NCBI GenBank assembly: GCA_023459335.1
Contig: JAEWUO010000033.1
Location: 1-39,808, forward strand
Direction: 5' to 3'
Source of the DNA: Bacillota bacterium
GTDB taxonomy: Bacteria > Bacillota > Clostridia > Christensenellales > CAG-138
Length of the DNA: 39,808 bases
Of this stretch, positions 39,026 to 39,808 are shown in pieces (positions within the stretch are counted from its first letter, which is position 1; the number at the start of each line of letters is the position of its first letter). The notes under the pieces were generated by a model that saw only the letters and a list, made by a program, of their open reading frames with translations, had not been told where the DNA came from and made no database searches. Both the position numbers and the translations under genes were made by a program.

Positions 39026-39808
39026 ATGCAGATCATCGCCGTACGCAATCGAAAGCAGATGCGGGGTTTCGTCCTCACGCCAAAGCTGATTTTTGGGGCA
39101 AACCCGTGTTATATTCCGCCGATCTGGCTGGATGAGGCGCATGCCTACACGAAAAAAGCGAATCCGATCCTGAAAAACTCGGATTTCGAACTCTTCCTTC
39201 TTCTGGACGACGCGGGCAAACCGGTCGGCCGCACCATCGCGTACATCGACCATACGTTCAATGAGTTTTATCGCGCGAAGATCGGGTTCTTCGGCGCGTT
39301 TGAGTGCATCGACGACGCGCAGGCGGCGGACCTCCTCGTGCGCGCGGCGGAGGCGTGGCTCTCCGTGCGCGGTATGGATTTGATCCGCGGGCCGATCCAC
39401 CCCGTCGCGGAAAATTGGGGATTCGTCTTCGAGGGGTACGATACGCCGCCCGTCTACATGTCCCCCTGGAATCCGGAATACTACCACGCCTTCTTCACCG
39501 GAACCGGATATGCAAAAGCGAAGGATCTTTTGGTGTACGAGGCGGACATGGCGAAGGGCTATGAGATTCCGGAACGCTACGACGATTTCCCTGCGCGGTT
39601 CAAGGCGCGCTATCCGGGGATTACGATCCGCCGGCTCGATAGGAAGCGCATCCACGAAGACGCGCGGGCGATCTGGGAAATCTCCAACAGCTCTTTTGCG
39701 GAAAACTGGGGATTCGTGCCGCTGGAACTGCCGGTCATGGAAGATATGCTCAAAAAGCTCAAATTGATCGTCGATCCCGACGCGGTGTGGATGGTGGAGA
39801 ACGAAGGC
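39026..39808 (+). CDS. GNAT-like N-acyltransferase superfamily protein, 3' end outside window
   Basis: The frame stays open for 261 codons to the right edge, so the gene is partial. The protein opens with a short MQIIAVRNRKQMRGFV segment, followed by a LTPKLIFGANPCYIPPIWLDE region, a FELFLLLDDAGKPVGRTIAYIDHTFNEF core, and KIGFFGAFECIDDAQAADLLVRAAEAWLSVRGMDLIRGPIHP. This is the pattern of a broad group of acyl-CoA N-acyltransferase-fold proteins of about 370 residues whose substrates are unknown. GGGGGA precedes the ATG at 39026. A long open frame on the opposite strand has no recognisable content and is disregarded. Confidence 0.8.
   Translation, partial: MQIIAVRNRKQMRGFVLTPKLIFGANPCYIPPIWLDEAHAYTKKANPILKNSDFELFLLLDDAGKPVGRTIAYIDHTFNEFYRAKIGFFGAFECIDDAQAADLLVRAAEAWLSVRGMDLIRGPIHPVAENWGFVFEGYDTPPVYMSPWNPEYYHAFFTGTGYAKAKDLLVYEADMAKGYEIPERYDDFPARFKARYPGITIRRLDRKRIHEDARAIWEISNSSFAENWGFVPLELPVMEDMLKKLKLIVDPDAVWMVENEG

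Noticed and set aside
38966..39655. A minus-strand open frame opposite the GNAT-like gene
   Set aside because: The plus-strand product follows a known family from its start, with an extended -10 promoter and ribosome binding site.

Overview
The window reads as a chromosomal segment of a GC-rich, anaerobic Gram-positive bacterium, most likely an uncultured gut Clostridia-type Firmicute of the Christensenellales/Oscillospirales kind. The grounds are strong AGGAGG-type ribosome binding sites, sigma-A promoters, and a gene content of butyrate kinase with a ferredoxin-dependent 2-oxoacid oxidoreductase, DUF6440, DUF2680/SHOCT proteins, phosphotransferase genes and a class-5 peptide ABC transporter. 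The taxonomy is inference. I saw no rRNA, tRNA, CRISPR array, phage or transposase gene.

Layout. 1-2.75 kb: terminator-like hairpins, a truncated membrane-anchor gene, a CorA-like transporter (-), a DUF6440 protein (+), and a TIGR04076-yjbQ operon (-) divergent from a DUF1003 membrane protein (+). 3.4-5.05 kb: an AT-rich island, very different from its surroundings, holding two overlapping genes, the second with a PD-(D/E)XK nuclease signature. 5.1-7.1 kb: a small basic protein, a DHFR/RibD-like reductase, and a nucleotide house-cleaning pair yjjG-ppnP (-). 7.2-10.3 kb: an envelope-type operon with a secreted DUF2680 protein, two SHOCT membrane proteins, a response regulator and a histidine kinase, closed by a terminator. 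10.35-15.75 kb: a FadR-type regulator divergent from butyrate kinase, a P-loop ATPase and the four subunits of a 2-oxoacid:ferredoxin oxidoreductase. A near-perfect 33-bp palindrome sits on the promoter. 15.9-18.2 kb: a degraded zinc-ribbon gene, an intact zinc-ribbon membrane protein and a cupin remnant.

18.3-28.1 kb is an amino-sugar locus. Eight genes on the minus strand encode a whole phosphotransferase chain (IIA, IIB, UlaA-type IIC, HPr and enzyme I), two SIS-domain sugar-phosphate enzymes and a KbaZ/GatZ-like protein. Divergent from them are a HutC-type GntR regulator and an N-acetylglucosamine-6-phosphate deacetylase. The likely scheme is uptake and phosphorylation of an N-acetylated hexosamine, deacetylation by NagA, deamination/isomerisation by the SIS enzymes, and entry into glycolysis. 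28.2-30.4 kb: an FAH-family hydrolase (+) and glycerate kinase (-), separated by a shared terminator. 30.4-38.3 kb: an oligopeptide/solute ABC operon (binding protein, OppB, OppC, OppD, OppF, small membrane protein). Its OppC carries a roughly 280-residue extracytoplasmic insert made of four degenerate repeats, and its binding protein is also enlarged. 38.2-39.8 kb: a four-helix membrane protein (-) and a GNAT-like gene running off the right edge.

The observations most worth following are the repeat-bearing OppC with its enlarged binding protein, the self-contained amino-sugar PTS operon with an intercistronic GNRA-tetraloop hairpin, the foreign nuclease island, and the palindromic operator of the butyrate kinase/oxidoreductase operon.
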